Part shown: piece by piece, positions 46,837 to 55,922 of the stretch
How positions within the stretch are numbered: the stretch's first letter is position 1
Layout: every line of letters begins with the position of its first letter
Source of the DNA: Pseudomonas taeanensis MS-3
GTDB lineage: Bacteria > Pseudomonadota > Gammaproteobacteria > Pseudomonadales > Pseudomonadaceae
Assembly (NCBI RefSeq): GCF_000498575.2
Contig: NZ_AWSQ01000002.1
Location: forward strand, 175,115-239,114
DNA: 64,000 bases
Direction: 5' to 3'
Made by a program: the position numbers and the translations under genes
Notes under the pieces: generated by a model
Seen by the model: the letters and a program-made list of their open reading frames with translations, nothing else
Told to the model about the DNA's origin: nothing
Database searches by the model: none

Positions 46837-47799
46837 TCAGGTAGTAAAGTCCGGCAACAGCTCGTCGGCGATGCGCTGCAGCGTGGTTTCAATGTTGGCC
46901 TGGTTGAAGCGCAGATTCAGCGCCACATGATTGATGCCGATGGCCTCGAGCGATTTCAGGTAGGCCCGCAGGTAGTGCATGCCTGCGCGGAATCCGAGAT
47001 GGATCGCCTGGGGCGGTGCATCATCTTTTTCGAGCAGGTCGATGTAGAGCGACTGCATGGCCGGTTTGAGCCCGTGGCCGGAAGCAGTAGTCCGTGCTCG
47101 CCAGTCGCCGATGATCTGCTGCTGAACCGCCACGGGACGTGGATAGGTGAGCCAGCCGTCGCCATTGCGTGCCAGCCATTCCGGGCTCTGCTGGCTGGCG
47201 CCGGTGATCAGCAATGGCACTTTTTCTGCGGCGGGCTTGGGCAGCATGTCCATGCCCTTGCCTGGGCTGCCGTAGCGATTGTCGAACGAAGGAGAGTTCT
47301 GCCAAATCCGCTGGATGTAGTCGAAGCTGTCGCGAAAGCGCGTGCCACGATCTTCGTAGTTCAGGTTGAGGGCGGGATATTCGTCCGGCCGGTCACCCGA
47401 GGCAACGCCTAGAAGCAGGCGGCCGCCCGACAGGGCGTCGGCGCTGGCGGCGGCCTTGGCCACATGGGCTGGGTGACGCAAGGGCAGTACGACACTGGCG
47501 ACGCCCAGCGCGATGCGTTCGGTCTGGCCGGCCAGCAGGCCCAGGTAGACAAAAGGGTCGTAGAGCTGGCCGGCATCTCCGAACGATGGCACGTTGAACG
47601 GCACGTCGCGCAGCCAGACCGCGGCGAACCCTAGCTGTTCGGCCAGTCTGACCCGCTTGAGATGAGCGCGCATCGAGGGGACAGGACTGTCCGCATAGCG
47701 CTCGATGGGCACCACGAGGCCGAGGCTCAGCCTGTTCAGGCGAAAGACCGCCTCGTACCCCTGATTGATGGGGGCGAAGCCCTGATGTTCGGACATCAT
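46837..47799 (-). CDS. Luciferase-like (LLM class) flavin-dependent oxidoreductase
   Basis: Seen: 320 residues from the ATG at 47797-47799, which has GAGG seven bases upstream; the long upstream in-frame extension is the antisense of the next gene. Family landmarks are LAEQLGFAAVWLRDVPF, YDPFVYLGLLAGQTERIALGVASVVLPLRHP in outline, and SGGRLLLGVASGDRPDEY. Known: LLM enzymes use reduced flavin for monooxygenation or other redox reactions. It lies between the SDR and the quinone-oxidoreductase-like gene. Substrate unknown. Confidence 0.9.
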   Translation of the reverse strand: MMSEHQGFAPINQGYEAVFRLNRLSLGLVVPIERYADSPVPSMRAHLKRVRLAEQLGFAAVWLRDVPFNVPSFGDAGQLYDPFVYLGLLAGQTERIALGVASVVLPLRHPAHVAKAAASADALSGGRLLLGVASGDRPDEYPALNLNYEDRGTRFRDSFDYIQRIWQNSPSFDNRYGSPGKGMDMLPKPAAEKVPLLITGASQQSPEWLARNGDGWLTYPRPVAVQQQIIGDWRARTTASGHGLKPAMQSLYIDLLEKDDAPPQAIHLGFRAGMHYLRAYLKSLEAIGINHVALNLRFNQANIETTLQRIADELLPDFTT

Positions 47800-47872
47800 C
47801 GATACACCTCTTGTCATGAATGCGACGGGTTCTACGCCTAGGGCCCGCCTGCAGTGCGCGTCGTCGATGGGC

Positions 47873-48859
47873 TTAGAGCTCGACGACCACCTTGCCCATC
47901 GCCTGCCCACTACCCAGGCGTGCATGGGCCTGGCCGATGTCTTCGAGGGCAAACTGTGTGTCGTCCAGCAGCGGCTTGAGCGCCCCGGCATCGGCGATCT
48001 CGGCGAGTTTCGTGAGAATGGCGCCATGCTCTTCGCGTTTGTGGTTGTGCAGCATGGGGATCAGCATGAACACCACATGCACCGACAGGCCCTTGAAGTG
48101 TGCGGGGGTCAGGTCCAGCTCCAGCATGGAGACGGTGGTCACCACCTGGCCATTCAGCGCCGCGGCCTCGAAGGAGTTGGCCATGTTGGCGCCGCCAACG
48201 CTGTCGAAGACGATCTCGAAACCCTTCCCGTCGGTGTGCTTCGCCACATAGTCGGCGACCGACTCGTTCTTGTAGTTGATCGGCGTGGCGCCATAGCCCT
48301 CGATCACGCGGGCTTGCTGCTCACCCGAGCAGGTGGCGTACACCTCCGCGCCCAGGTGCTTGGCCAATTGCACGGCCACGTGGCCAACACCGCCCGCACC
48401 ACCGTGTACCAGCACGCGCTGTCCGGCGTGGGTGCCGGCGCGCTGCAGCCCTTCGTAGGCGGTGATGCCCACCAGTGGCAAGGCGGCCGCCTCACGCATC
48501 GACAGCGACTTGGGCTTGTGGGCAATCAAGCGGGTGTCGGCCAGCATGTACTCGGCCAGCGTGCCTTGCAGGTCGGCCAGGCCACCGGCACAGCCGTACA
48601 CCTCGTCGCCCGGCGCGAAGCCGCTGACGCCTTCACCGATGGCCTCGATGGTGCCGGCGAAGTCCATTCCCAGAACGGCGGGCAGGGCAGGCGACAGCGG
48701 CAGGTCCTGGCCCATCTGCCGGATCATGGTGTCGACGGTATTCACGCTGGTGGCGGCGATGCGCACGAGCACATGGCCAGCCTTGACCACCGGCTTCGGC
48801 AGTTCGGCGGCTTGGAAGGCGGCGTTTTCGCCGTACTGGTTGAGGATCATCGCTTTCAT
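47873..48859 (-). CDS. MDR-family zinc-free alcohol dehydrogenase/quinone oxidoreductase
   Basis: Seen: 328 residues. SVNTVDTMIRQMGQDLPLSP and LGMDFAGTIEAIGEGVSGF begin the GroES-like domain. The nucleotide motif is VLVHGGAGGVGHVAVQLAKHLGA. The catalytic zinc ligands are absent, which places it with the quinone-oxidoreductase branch. It lies 73 bases before the luciferase-like gene on the same strand and faces a divergent LysR gene about 255 bases away. Inferred: first gene of a LysR-controlled unit. Confidence 0.9.
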   Translation of the reverse strand: MKAMILNQYGENAAFQAAELPKPVVKAGHVLVRIAATSVNTVDTMIRQMGQDLPLSPALPAVLGMDFAGTIEAIGEGVSGFAPGDEVYGCAGGLADLQGTLAEYMLADTRLIAHKPKSLSMREAAALPLVGITAYEGLQRAGTHAGQRVLVHGGAGGVGHVAVQLAKHLGAEVYATCSGEQQARVIEGYGATPINYKNESVADYVAKHTDGKGFEIVFDSVGGANMANSFEAAALNGQVVTTVSMLELDLTPAHFKGLSVHVVFMLIPMLHNHKREEHGAILTKLAEIADAGALKPLLDDTQFALEDIGQAHARLGSGQAMGKVVVEL

Positions 48860-49035
48860 GGAATATCTCCTGAGTATGTCGAGTGGCCGTCAAAACACTG
48901 AGTGGCCCTGGTGCCACACGGCCGGGTGCAGGCCGGTGGGCGTTGGTTGCAATGGCGGTTAAGGCTGGTTCATCCAGCCCATGTTTCGAACATGCTTAAC
49001 TAACGGTTTGCCGTAAGTGCTGTGTGCTTTATGGA

Positions 49036-49050
49036 ATCAGCATATTTGAT
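49036..49050. promoter_or_regulatory. Candidate LysR box
   Basis: ATCAGCATATTTGAT is an ATCA-N7-TGAT inverted repeat that contains the T-N11-A pattern. It lies 65 bases before the LysR start in the divergent intergenic stretch 48860-49114, which is clearly AT-rich. Confidence 0.4.
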
Positions 49051-49114
49051 AGACCTCTTGCTGATAATCACCTATAAAAAGCAATCACTTTTTAGATTTG
49101 GTTGAATATCGGCC

Positions 49115-50023
49115 ATGAACATCGAGCATCTCAAGCTATTCGTCAGGCTGGCGGTCACCCACAACATCAGTCAGGCCGGTCAAGAGCTGGGCCTGTCTCC
49201 TGCGGTGGCCAGTGCACATATCAGCAAGCTGGAGGAAGGGCTTGGGGTACGGCTGCTGCATCGCACCACGCGCAAGGTGTCGCTCACTCAGGAGGGCGAA
49301 GCGTTTCTACCCTATGCTGAAGAAGTGCTGGCCAGTGTGGAAATGGCGCGCGCCTCGGTGGGCGCGGGCAGTATGGCGCCCAGGGGGACATTACGGGTCA
49401 CGGCACCTGCTTCGTTCGGGCGCATGCATCTGGTGCCTTCGCTGAAGGCGTTTCTCGCCCACTATCCGCATTTGTCACTGGACCTGCGGCTGTCCGACTC
49501 GATTGTCGACCTGGTCGAGGGCGGCTTCGATATTGCGATTCGTAATGCCGAGCTCAAGGACTCAAGCCTGATTGCCCGTAAGCTGGCACCCGACCAGCGC
49601 ATCATCTGCGCTTCGCCGGAATATCTGAAGCATTACGGAGAACCGCGCTCGCCTCAGGATCTGCTCAATCATCAATGCATCAATCTGCTGGGACTGGAAA
49701 CCTGGGTATTCGCTACAGCGAGTGGCCCGGCCAGTATCAAGACCCATGGTCAACTGCGTACCGACAATGGTGAAGCCATGCGCGACGCCTGTGTCAGCGG
49801 GCTAGGCATCGCCATCAGTTCGACCTGGAGTGTCTATCAGCACATGGCGCGCGGCGAACTGGTTCAGGTGCTACCGAACAACCCTCTGATTGCGCACACC
49901 GCGATCTGGGCGATGTACTCCAGCGCACGTCAGCTAGCCCCCAAGGTGCGGGCCTTTATCGACTTCTACGCCGAATACTTTGGTGAGGAGCCTTACTGGG
50001 ATAAGGCACTGCCGGGGGCGTAA
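49115..50023 (+). CDS. LysR-family transcriptional regulator
   Basis: Seen: 302 residues. The helix-turn-helix is at about 15-60 (HNISQAGQELGLSPAVASAHISKLEEGLGVRLLHRTTRKV, in outline), followed by the substrate-binding domain with VTAPASFGRMHLVPSLKAFL and GFDIAIRNAEL. This is the CrgA-like branch. It is divergent from the MDR, luciferase-like and SDR genes. Inferred: controls that unit. The signal is unknown. Confidence 0.92.
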   Translation: MNIEHLKLFVRLAVTHNISQAGQELGLSPAVASAHISKLEEGLGVRLLHRTTRKVSLTQEGEAFLPYAEEVLASVEMARASVGAGSMAPRGTLRVTAPASFGRMHLVPSLKAFLAHYPHLSLDLRLSDSIVDLVEGGFDIAIRNAELKDSSLIARKLAPDQRIICASPEYLKHYGEPRSPQDLLNHQCINLLGLETWVFATASGPASIKTHGQLRTDNGEAMRDACVSGLGIAISSTWSVYQHMARGELVQVLPNNPLIAHTAIWAMYSSARQLAPKVRAFIDFYAEYFGEEPYWDKALPGA

Positions 50024-50537
50024 TATTGAATAGGCCCGCGTTCCTAGATACCTCTACGCCTCAAGGTTAGACCCGTTCAGTTTGGTAGGGATTAGTTCGC
50101 TTTTGGTTGGCTTCTGCCTGTTCCCTGCGACAGCTTCGGGCCCAGGTTGTGTGAAAACGCATGCGACGTTTTGAAGTCGGCGTTGCTACTTAATAATTTG
50201 CCAGCGTTTGGTTGGTCAGCAGACCTGTACTTTGCGTAGGAACGCGATTTTGATTGCGGTTCTGACTGTCAGACTCGCTTTAAACGTTTCACCCAGCTTG
50301 GGTCGACTGCCGCCTTTCGCGACTAGCTGCAGTCGTCCTTTGTATCCAGCCCAACAACTGTCGGACAAAAAGCGCCTTGCTCCCAAGCCTGCGTAGGCTG
50401 GAAAGCCGCAGAGCACTTTTCTCAGGGAATATATTCAGGCGACCTCGCCTCCACTGCCACGCCGTGCCTGGAAATCTGCGGCGACTGGGACGTCCTTAAG
50501 ACGCCACGTGCGGAGTGCAGCAGCGCCAGGTGGGTGT
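50024..50537. other. Unassigned 514-base stretch, possibly decayed mobile DNA
   Basis: No ORF here has both a ribosome site and family features. The stretch is less GC-rich than its neighbours, and frames on either strand are broken by stops, which suggests decayed sequence. A GTTAGAC at 50066-50072 recalls half of an integron attC site, but no left half is present. I cannot name a source element. Confidence 0.35.
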
Positions 50538-51224
50538 TCAGAACCAGCGGTCGTTGCGCTTGCGTCCTCGGGTCAGAGCCGGCAGGAGTAGGCCGAGGAG
50601 CAGGCCAGCGCCGGCGATGCTGGCGCCGTAGACCAGGTAGCGCATCAACAGCTGATTGTTCTCATCGCCCAGTTGCGCCTGCACGGTGCGCAGCTCCGAT
50701 TGGGTTTCGCTGAGCTCGGCATCGAGGGCTGTGCGGCGTGCTTGCAGTTCTTCGATCAATGCTTTGCGCGAGTCCAGTGTCTCCTGCAAGCCCTGTACCC
50801 GGGTTTTCCAGTTGTCGTCGATGGTCTTGAGCTGGTCGCTGAGCTCGGTGACTTGTTGCTCCAGCTGCGGTAAGCGCTCGGCCTGGCCAGGTATGTCCTG
50901 CAGGTCGCGGCTGGGAATCCAGACGGTGTCGCCGTCCTCGCCGCGGATCTGGCTGTAGTTGCCTTGGGTGCTGAGCAGCTCGACCTTCTGCCCGGATTGG
51001 AGCGTGCCGACTATGCGGTAGCCGTCAGTCGGGCCGCTGCGAACATAGGTGTTGAGACTGTCGCTGACCCAGCGCGTATTGCCGGCGTCCTCCTGGGCTT
51101 GGGCTGGGCCGTAGACAGTGAGCAGGGCACCGAGTAGGGCGCTGCTGAGAGTAAGGCGCCGCGAGCTGATCCGGAGGCTGGAAAGACGAGAGAGCAGTAC
51201 AGAAAGATAACGAAATAGGGGCAT
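50538..51224 (-). CDS. TIGR04211-type SH3 and anchor domain membrane protein
   Basis: Seen: 228 residues from the ATG at 51222-51224. A signal peptide ends after AQA near residue 45. A bacterial SH3 domain follows (WVSDSLNTYVRSGPTDGYRI, VELLSTQGNYSQIRGEDG, WIPSRDLQ). A coiled coil of about 90 residues comes next, then one membrane segment (LVYGASIAGAGLLLGLLLPAL) and a basic end. Known: YgiM-like SH3-anchor proteins are widespread in gammaproteobacteria with unclear roles in the envelope. The 356-base stretch 51225-51580 upstream holds no gene I can support. Confidence 0.88.
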   Translation of the reverse strand: MPLFRYLSVLLSRLSSLRISSRRLTLSSALLGALLTVYGPAQAQEDAGNTRWVSDSLNTYVRSGPTDGYRIVGTLQSGQKVELLSTQGNYSQIRGEDGDTVWIPSRDLQDIPGQAERLPQLEQQVTELSDQLKTIDDNWKTRVQGLQETLDSRKALIEELQARRTALDAELSETQSELRTVQAQLGDENNQLLMRYLVYGASIAGAGLLLGLLLPALTRGRKRNDRWF

Positions 51225-51580
51225 GAGGACTTCACATGGAAAAGGAAAGATAAAGGCTCCGATGGCCAGCGAGAACACGATGGGGCAGTAGCCAATAGGC
51301 TCCGCCAGGGTAGTGACGGACTTGTTGTTACGACGGCAACAGAGGTGGCTGCTGCGGCGGTGGGAAATTCTATAAGTCTCCCTGGAGGGGCGTGGCTCGT
51401 ATGCCATCCCGACAGTCCGCCAAGTGACAGACACTTGAAGTCGCGCAGGGTTCACTCACGAGGCTTCAGGCACTGGGCAAGCAAAACCCGAAGGGCCACA
51501 TTCGAATGGGCGGGTGATTTACTTTTAGCCCTTCCTACCGCTGCAGCTGTCCTCTTTGCCTGGCGCAAGGCCTTGGCCAA

Positions 51581-52066
51581 TCAGGCTCGCTCTGCGGCCT
51601 CGGCAAGCAACAGGGCGATTTCCGCGCCCAGAGCCAGGTCGCTGACTTTGCCGAAGTAGTGTTGACGGATGCAGCCCTCGGCATCGAGCAGAATCAGCGT
51701 TGGCGTACCGCGCATCGAGTAGTTCCGCATGGTGTGTGGAATGGAGCTCTGCGGGTCGGACAAGTCGACGGCGACTGGGAAGGTGATGCGGTACTCGTGC
51801 AGGAAGGCTTCCAGGGAGACCGGCGTCATCGCCTGGTGGTGTTCGAAGACCGTGTGCAGGCCGACAACCGCCACCTGATCGGGTGAGAAGGTGGCATGCA
51901 CCCGTTGCGCCTGGGGTAAGCCTTCGCTCACGCAGCCGGGACAGAGCATCTGAAAGGCTTCCAGTACCACCACCTTGCCGCGCAGGCTGGCAAGGCTCAG
52001 CGGTTGCTGAGTGTTGAACCAGCGTTCTACCTGCCATTCGGGTGCCGGCGTGTGTGAGCGTGTCAT
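51581..52066 (-). CDS. Thioredoxin-like redoxin (AhpC/TSA-type) protein
   Basis: Seen: 161 residues with the redox pair Cys-Pro-Gly-Cys in AFQMLCPGCVSEGLPQ. RNYSMRGTPTLILLD carries the cis-proline loop typical of TlpA/redoxin proteins. No signal peptide is evident, so it is probably cytoplasmic. Known: such proteins reduce disulphides or peroxides. It is downstream of the GFA-like gene, with a 271-base gap holding a perfect palindrome. Partner unknown. Confidence 0.85.
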   Translation of the reverse strand: MTRSHTPAPEWQVERWFNTQQPLSLASLRGKVVVLEAFQMLCPGCVSEGLPQAQRVHATFSPDQVAVVGLHTVFEHHQAMTPVSLEAFLHEYRITFPVAVDLSDPQSSIPHTMRNYSMRGTPTLILLDAEGCIRQHYFGKVSDLALGAEIALLLAEAAERA

Positions 52067-52217
52067 ATCGGGCTCCTGTGCAGCCCTCTATTGCGCCTTG
52101 CGCTTGGGCTACTGGCCAACCTGCTGCAACTGCCAGCAGGGGCATAACCGGTAACCAGCCGCGCAGGTGGTTCTGCTCAGCATAATCGCAACTTCATTCC
52201 AGCGCCGGGGGGCGGCG

Positions 52218-52232
52218 CGGTAACGGTTACCG
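52218..52232. promoter_or_regulatory. Perfect inverted repeat CGGTAAC-G-GTTACCG
   Basis: Seven-base arms flank one base, 152 bases before the redoxin start and 106 bases after the GFA stop. It looks like an operator for an unknown dimeric regulator. Confidence 0.4.
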
Positions 52233-52337
52233 TTTATCCACTGTCCTCAGCGGTTCGCTGTGCAGATCTTCCGTACGAGGCCGCGCAGCCAACGCTTGAG
52301 CCGGAGCATGGCCGAGACCCGGCATAAGCGCCCCAGC

Positions 52338-52916
52338 TCAGCGCTTCAGTACCCCTGAGGCCTTGGCAGTGTGCGTGGCGATGGCGTCCATCAGGTCGGG
52401 CGACAGGCAATCATAGGGCTCCAGGCCGAGTTCCTTCAGCCGGGCGCGCACGGCGCCCATCATCTGCGGATCGGTGCCCGACTCGATGATCGAGGAGACA
52501 AACGCGGCGAATTTCGGCTCGGACCAGCCCGGCTCTGTCGACAGTTCGGTGTGAATGAAGTCGAGTCCGTAGAGGGGGTGTCCGCTATTTTCGATGCGGC
52601 CGTACATATGTACGCCGCACTGGCTGCAGGCGTGCCGCTGGATGGTGGCCTTGGGGTCAACCACTGCCAGCTTCTCCGCATGCTCGGTGACCTTCAGCTT
52701 GTCACGCGGCACCACCGCCACCAGGGAGAACAGCGCGCCCTTGGGCTTCCAGCACTTGGTGCAGCCGCAGGCATGGTTGTGCGCCGATTGTGAGTCAACC
52801 CTTACTCGCACTGGGTCCTTGGCGCAGCGACAGGCAAGGGTGCCGCCCGTGAAGCTGCTTGAGCCCGCCTGGATGCCGCCGTCGATCGATGGGTGAAGCG
52901 AAAATGTGCCAGTCAT
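52338..52916 (-). CDS. gfa: GFA-type S-(hydroxymethyl)glutathione synthase-like protein
   Basis: Seen: 192 residues with the zinc-binding pattern [24 protein letters not shown] and [11 protein letters not shown], as in Gfa. Known: Gfa was described as speeding the joining of formaldehyde to glutathione, the entry to formaldehyde oxidation; the enzymatic role has been questioned. No formaldehyde dehydrogenase gene is adjacent. Inferred: formaldehyde defence, which would suit a strain that demethylates amines as in region 1, though no linkage is shown. Confidence 0.88.
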   Translation of the reverse strand: MTGTFSLHPSIDGGIQAGSSSFTGGTLACRCAKDPVRVRVDSQSAHNHACGCTKCWKPKGALFSLVAVVPRDKLKVTEHAEKLAVVDPKATIQRHACSQCGVHMYGRIENSGHPLYGLDFIHTELSTEPGWSEPKFAAFVSSIIESGTDPQMMGAVRARLKELGLEPYDCLSPDLMDAIATHTAKASGVLKR

Positions 52917-53000
52917 TGCCTAGCTCCTGAGTAGTCAAAGTGACGATTGCACCTGCGTTAAATCTCAACCTTCATTTGATCTTTTCCTGCCGGCTAAAGT

Positions 53001-53162
53001 TCAGCGCTCGCGTTGCTGGCGCCGTGCGGTTTGGGACGTTCGGGCGCTGGCCGGTGCGAGGTAAGCTGGGGTGAGCGGGGAGGCAACCTTGGCTTTTGTG
53101 CCGATCTGCTCAAGCGCAGCGGCATGCGCTTGCTCGGCCTCAGTCACAAATATTGCCGCCAT
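53001..53162 (-). CDS. Possible 53-residue protein, weakly supported
   Basis: Seen: MAAIFVTEAEQAHAAALEQI and a basic tail (TARRQQRER) from an ATG at 53160-53162. No clear ribosome site precedes it and no family is recognised. The sequence looks protein-like, but the 52917-53217 interval may be non-coding. Confidence 0.25.
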   Translation of the reverse strand: MAAIFVTEAEQAHAAALEQIGTKAKVASPLTPAYLAPASARTSQTARRQQRER

Positions 53163-53217
53163 GGAGTCTAAAGAGTTAACAGCCGCCAGACCGTGCGGTT
53201 CAGACGAGGATCTTGCT

Positions 53218-53418
53218 ATGCCCGTTTTCCTAGACCCTCGCGGTGCAGGTGCGCAGACCTGGCCGTGGGGCGTACGGCGCGCTGTGCGGCGGCGCATCGT
53301 CCACTATCAGTGCGCCGCTAATCGCAGGCTTCCCGCCTCGCCAGGCACGGGGTATACCTTGGAGGAGCTGCAGAGCCTGATGCGCTGGGACAACAGCCGA
53401 GGAGTTCGCCGCCTATGA
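53218..53418 (+). CDS. Small Trp/Arg-rich ORF coupled to a sigma factor gene
   Basis: Seen: 66 residues from the ATG at 53218 with GAGGATC about eight bases upstream. The sequence includes TWPWGVRRAVRRRIVHY and ends TLEELQSLMRWDNSRGVRRL. Its stop TGA overlaps the sigma gene's ATG (ATGA). No family recognised. Inferred: either a small regulatory partner of the sigma factor or a leader that couples its translation. Confidence 0.45.
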   Translation: MPVFLDPRGAGAQTWPWGVRRAVRRRIVHYQCAANRRLPASPGTGYTLEELQSLMRWDNSRGVRRL

Positions 53419-54248
53419 GATTGCCCGAGATCGATCACGCCTGGGTGCAACGCGCTCAGCAGGGTGAGCTGGCCGCGCTGGATCGCCTGCTGCTGGTGAT
53501 TCAGCCGGCGGTCTACAACCTGGCCATGCGCATGCTCAACCAGCGCGAGGATGCCCAGGACGCGACCCAGGAAATCCTCCTGCGCATCACCACCCATCTC
53601 GCCAGCTTTCGTGGCGACAGCCGCTTCGCCACCTGGATGTTCCGCATCGCCAGCAATTACCTGCTCACCGCGCGCTCGCGGGCCAAGGAGTCGCCGGCGC
53701 TGTCACTGGAGGGGTTGGCGCAGAAGCTCGGCTTCGGTGTGCAACTGGCCGAACGGGCGCTGGCGGAGGGTCAACCGCGTCAGCTTGACCCCGAGGATAA
53801 GTTGAGCGCGCAACGCATGGCATTGGCCTGCACCCAGGGCATGCTGATGTGCCTGGATCGCGAGCACCGGGCCGCCTATGTACTGGACCTGACGTTCGGG
53901 CTCGACTCGGCAACGGCGGCCGAAGTGCTGGAGATCAGCCCCGAGGCCTATCGCAAGCGGCTATCGCGTGCTCGCCAGCGCCTGGATGAGTTCATGCGGC
54001 GCCAGTGCGGGTTGGTCAACGCCTGCGCCAACTGCACCTGTGACAAGCAACTGCTGGCCGTCGAGCAGGCGCAGCGGCTGGGAATGGCCAAGCCCACGAC
54101 CCGTGCACCGGAGGCCGAACTGATCGCCCTCACCGAACTGGGTGACGCCGCCGCGGTGTTTCGCGCTCACCCCGACTACCAGGTGCCGCAGCGGGTCATC
54201 GAGACCGTGCGCGCGGTGCTCAAATTGCACACTGGAGGTTGGCAATGA
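53415..54248 (+). CDS. Sigma-70-family factor with Cys-rich C-terminal extension
   Basis: Seen: 277 residues. Region 2 includes NQREDAQDATQEILLRITTHL and FATWMFRIASNYLL; region 4 includes LDLTFGLDSATAAEVLEISPEAYRKRLSRARQRL, in outline. After region 4, Cys198, Cys204, Cys207 and Cys209 form a C-x5-C-x2-C-x-C cluster, followed by about 65 more residues. Known: ECF factors with fused C-terminal domains are often controlled by that domain rather than by an anti-sigma protein. It is coupled by ATGA to the ORF before and the hydrolase after. Inferred: a metal- or redox-sensing sigma factor. Confidence 0.85.
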   Translation: MRLPEIDHAWVQRAQQGELAALDRLLLVIQPAVYNLAMRMLNQREDAQDATQEILLRITTHLASFRGDSRFATWMFRIASNYLLTARSRAKESPALSLEGLAQKLGFGVQLAERALAEGQPRQLDPEDKLSAQRMALACTQGMLMCLDREHRAAYVLDLTFGLDSATAAEVLEISPEAYRKRLSRARQRLDEFMRRQCGLVNACANCTCDKQLLAVEQAQRLGMAKPTTRAPEAELIALTELGDAAAVFRAHPDYQVPQRVIETVRAVLKLHTGGWQ

Positions 54249-55147
54249 GTGGCGGCCGAGTGATCGCCCTGACCACCGCCGACCGCTTCAGCCTGACCGC
54301 GCGGTTGTTCTCGCCGCCGCTCGATGTGCGGCCGCGGCACAGCGTGGTGCTGGCGGGGGCTCTGGCCGTTCCACAGCGTTTTTATGCCGGTTTCGCCGAG
54401 TGGCTGGCCAGCCAGGGCTGCGTGGTGCTGACCTTCGATCCGCGCGGCATGGGCGCCTCGCGGCCGGTCGCGTACGCAGGTTCGCTGCGCGGCTTCGCCA
54501 CGGATTTCGGCATCTGGGCCGAGCAGGATTTCTCCGCGGCGGTGCACTGGCTGAAGGCCCAGCATCCCGACCTGCCGCTACGGGTGATCGGTCACAGCCT
54601 CGGCGCTCAGCAACCCGGCATGGCCAGCCAGGACGCTCAGCGCTTGATCGATGGCCTGCTGGCGGTCGGCAGTGGGGCCGGTTACTGGCGTGATTGGGCC
54701 TGGCGCTCGAAGTGGGTCGCGCCGCTGCTATTCCACAGCCTGGGGCCGTTGCTCAATCACCTGCTGGGTTATTTTCCGGGCCGACGCCTGGGGCTGGTGG
54801 GTGACTTGCCGCAGGGGGTGATGCGGCAATGGATTCGCTGGTGCCGGCATCCGACTTTTGCCTGGGGCCTCGAGCCACAGGCGATTGGCGCAGGTTATCG
54901 GCGGGCGCGTTTCCCGATTCATGCCATCAGCCTGCAGGACGACGAGGCGATGACCGAGGCCTGTACACGCAAGCTGCTGGCGGCCTATAGCAATGCGCCG
55001 AGCCATCTGGAACGGCTCGATCCGGCGCAGCATGGACTCGGCCGTGTCGGCCACAGCGGTTTCTTTCGTCGCCAGTTCGCCGACAGCCTGTGGCCGCACG
55101 CCCTGGCCATCCTGGACAACATGAGCAGCAGGAGGTTGCCCGCATGA
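54245..55147 (+). CDS. Alpha/beta hydrolase
   Basis: Seen: 300 residues from the ATG at 54245 with GGAGG eight bases upstream. The fold markers are GHSLGAQQPG (nucleophile elbow with the catalytic serine) and FDPRGMGASRP. The probable catalytic histidine is in RVGHSGFFRRQF. It overlaps both the sigma gene and the thioesterase gene by four bases, a sign of a single operon. Known: the family cleaves esters or thioesters. Substrate unknown. Confidence 0.87.
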   Translation: MSGGRVIALTTADRFSLTARLFSPPLDVRPRHSVVLAGALAVPQRFYAGFAEWLASQGCVVLTFDPRGMGASRPVAYAGSLRGFATDFGIWAEQDFSAAVHWLKAQHPDLPLRVIGHSLGAQQPGMASQDAQRLIDGLLAVGSGAGYWRDWAWRSKWVAPLLFHSLGPLLNHLLGYFPGRRLGLVGDLPQGVMRQWIRWCRHPTFAWGLEPQAIGAGYRRARFPIHAISLQDDEAMTEACTRKLLAAYSNAPSHLERLDPAQHGLGRVGHSGFFRRQFADSLWPHALAILDNMSSRRLPA

Positions 55148-55560
55148 CCGATGTCACTATCCCCGAAGGCTTTATCCCGCTGCCCCGCAGTAGCCCGCTA
55201 CTTGACCTGCTCGGCCCGGTGTATTGCCGGGGCAGCGGCTTGCAGCTGGAGATCGGCCTGCGTGCCGAACCGCGTCACGCCAATGGTCGTGGCACCTTGC
55301 ACGGTGGCGTGCTGGCGACCCTGGCGGATGTCGGCATGGGCTATGCCATGGCCTTTTCCAGTGAGCCGCCGCTGCCACTGGTGACGGCCAGCATGACCCT
55401 GGACTATCTCGGTACGGTGCAGGTCGGCGAGTGGGTCGTGGTCCATCTGGAGCACTCCAAGCGCGGTCGGCAGATGGCCTTTGCCACGGCCAGCCTGCGG
55501 GTGGGCGAGCGAATGGTGGCGCGTGCCAGTGCGGTATTTGCCGTACCGCTGGAACCTTAA
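55144..55560 (+). CDS. PaaI-like hotdog thioesterase
   Basis: Seen: 138 residues from the ATG at 55144. The hotdog signature is GTLHGGVLATLADVGMGYAM. ASMTLDYLGTVQVGEWVVV forms the rest of the fold. Known: PaaI-type enzymes hydrolyse acyl-CoA thioesters. It is the last gene of the ATGA-coupled sigma operon. Inferred: works with the hydrolase on an acyl ester or CoA product under the sigma factor's control. Confidence 0.9.
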   Translation: MTDVTIPEGFIPLPRSSPLLDLLGPVYCRGSGLQLEIGLRAEPRHANGRGTLHGGVLATLADVGMGYAMAFSSEPPLPLVTASMTLDYLGTVQVGEWVVVHLEHSKRGRQMAFATASLRVGERMVARASAVFAVPLEP

Positions 55561-55712
55561 ATAGCTTGGCGTGGCACCTGGGCGGCGGCGATGGGTTTTG
55601 CGCTGCTGATGCTCCGCTGCTGGCCAAGGCTGGTTAAAATCCAGGAGGCCGGAATGATGAATTCATCACTTCGGCTTCTTTGCTTAACAACCGCAAAAGG
55701 GAGGAAGGCGCA

Positions 55713-55904
55713 ATGAGCGAACAGAACCAGACGGAACCGGCTAGCGATGCTGAGGTGTTCGCCTATATGCAGCGTCAGCTGAGGTCCGGGCGGGTCAAGC
55801 CGGTCGTGCTGGTGGATCTGACGCAGAAGGCTTTTCCGGATGTTTCTCGCGAGCGGATCGTCCACTGTTTCGGCGAGTTGGACTCGTCGCTGCTCAAACG
55901 ATAA
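55713..55904 (+). CDS. Small conserved-looking protein of unknown function
   Basis: Seen: 63 residues from the ATG at 55713 with GGGAGGAAGG just upstream, a strong ribosome site. The sequence is acidic at the start and ends with FPDVSRERIVHCFGELDSSL. No signal peptide or membrane segment. No family recognised. It lies between the thioesterase operon and the convergent pirin gene. Confidence 0.6.
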   Translation: MSEQNQTEPASDAEVFAYMQRQLRSGRVKPVVLVDLTQKAFPDVSRERIVHCFGELDSSLLKR

Positions 55905-55922
55905 ATGCCCGCTGGCCCTGCG

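Noticed and set aside
50066..50072. GTTAGAC as the right half of an integron attC site
   Set aside because: No matching left half or internal pair is present nearby, and there is no integrase or cassette.
50216..50416. 66-residue leftward ORF in the unassigned stretch
   Set aside because: No ribosome site, no family, and the surrounding frames look decayed.
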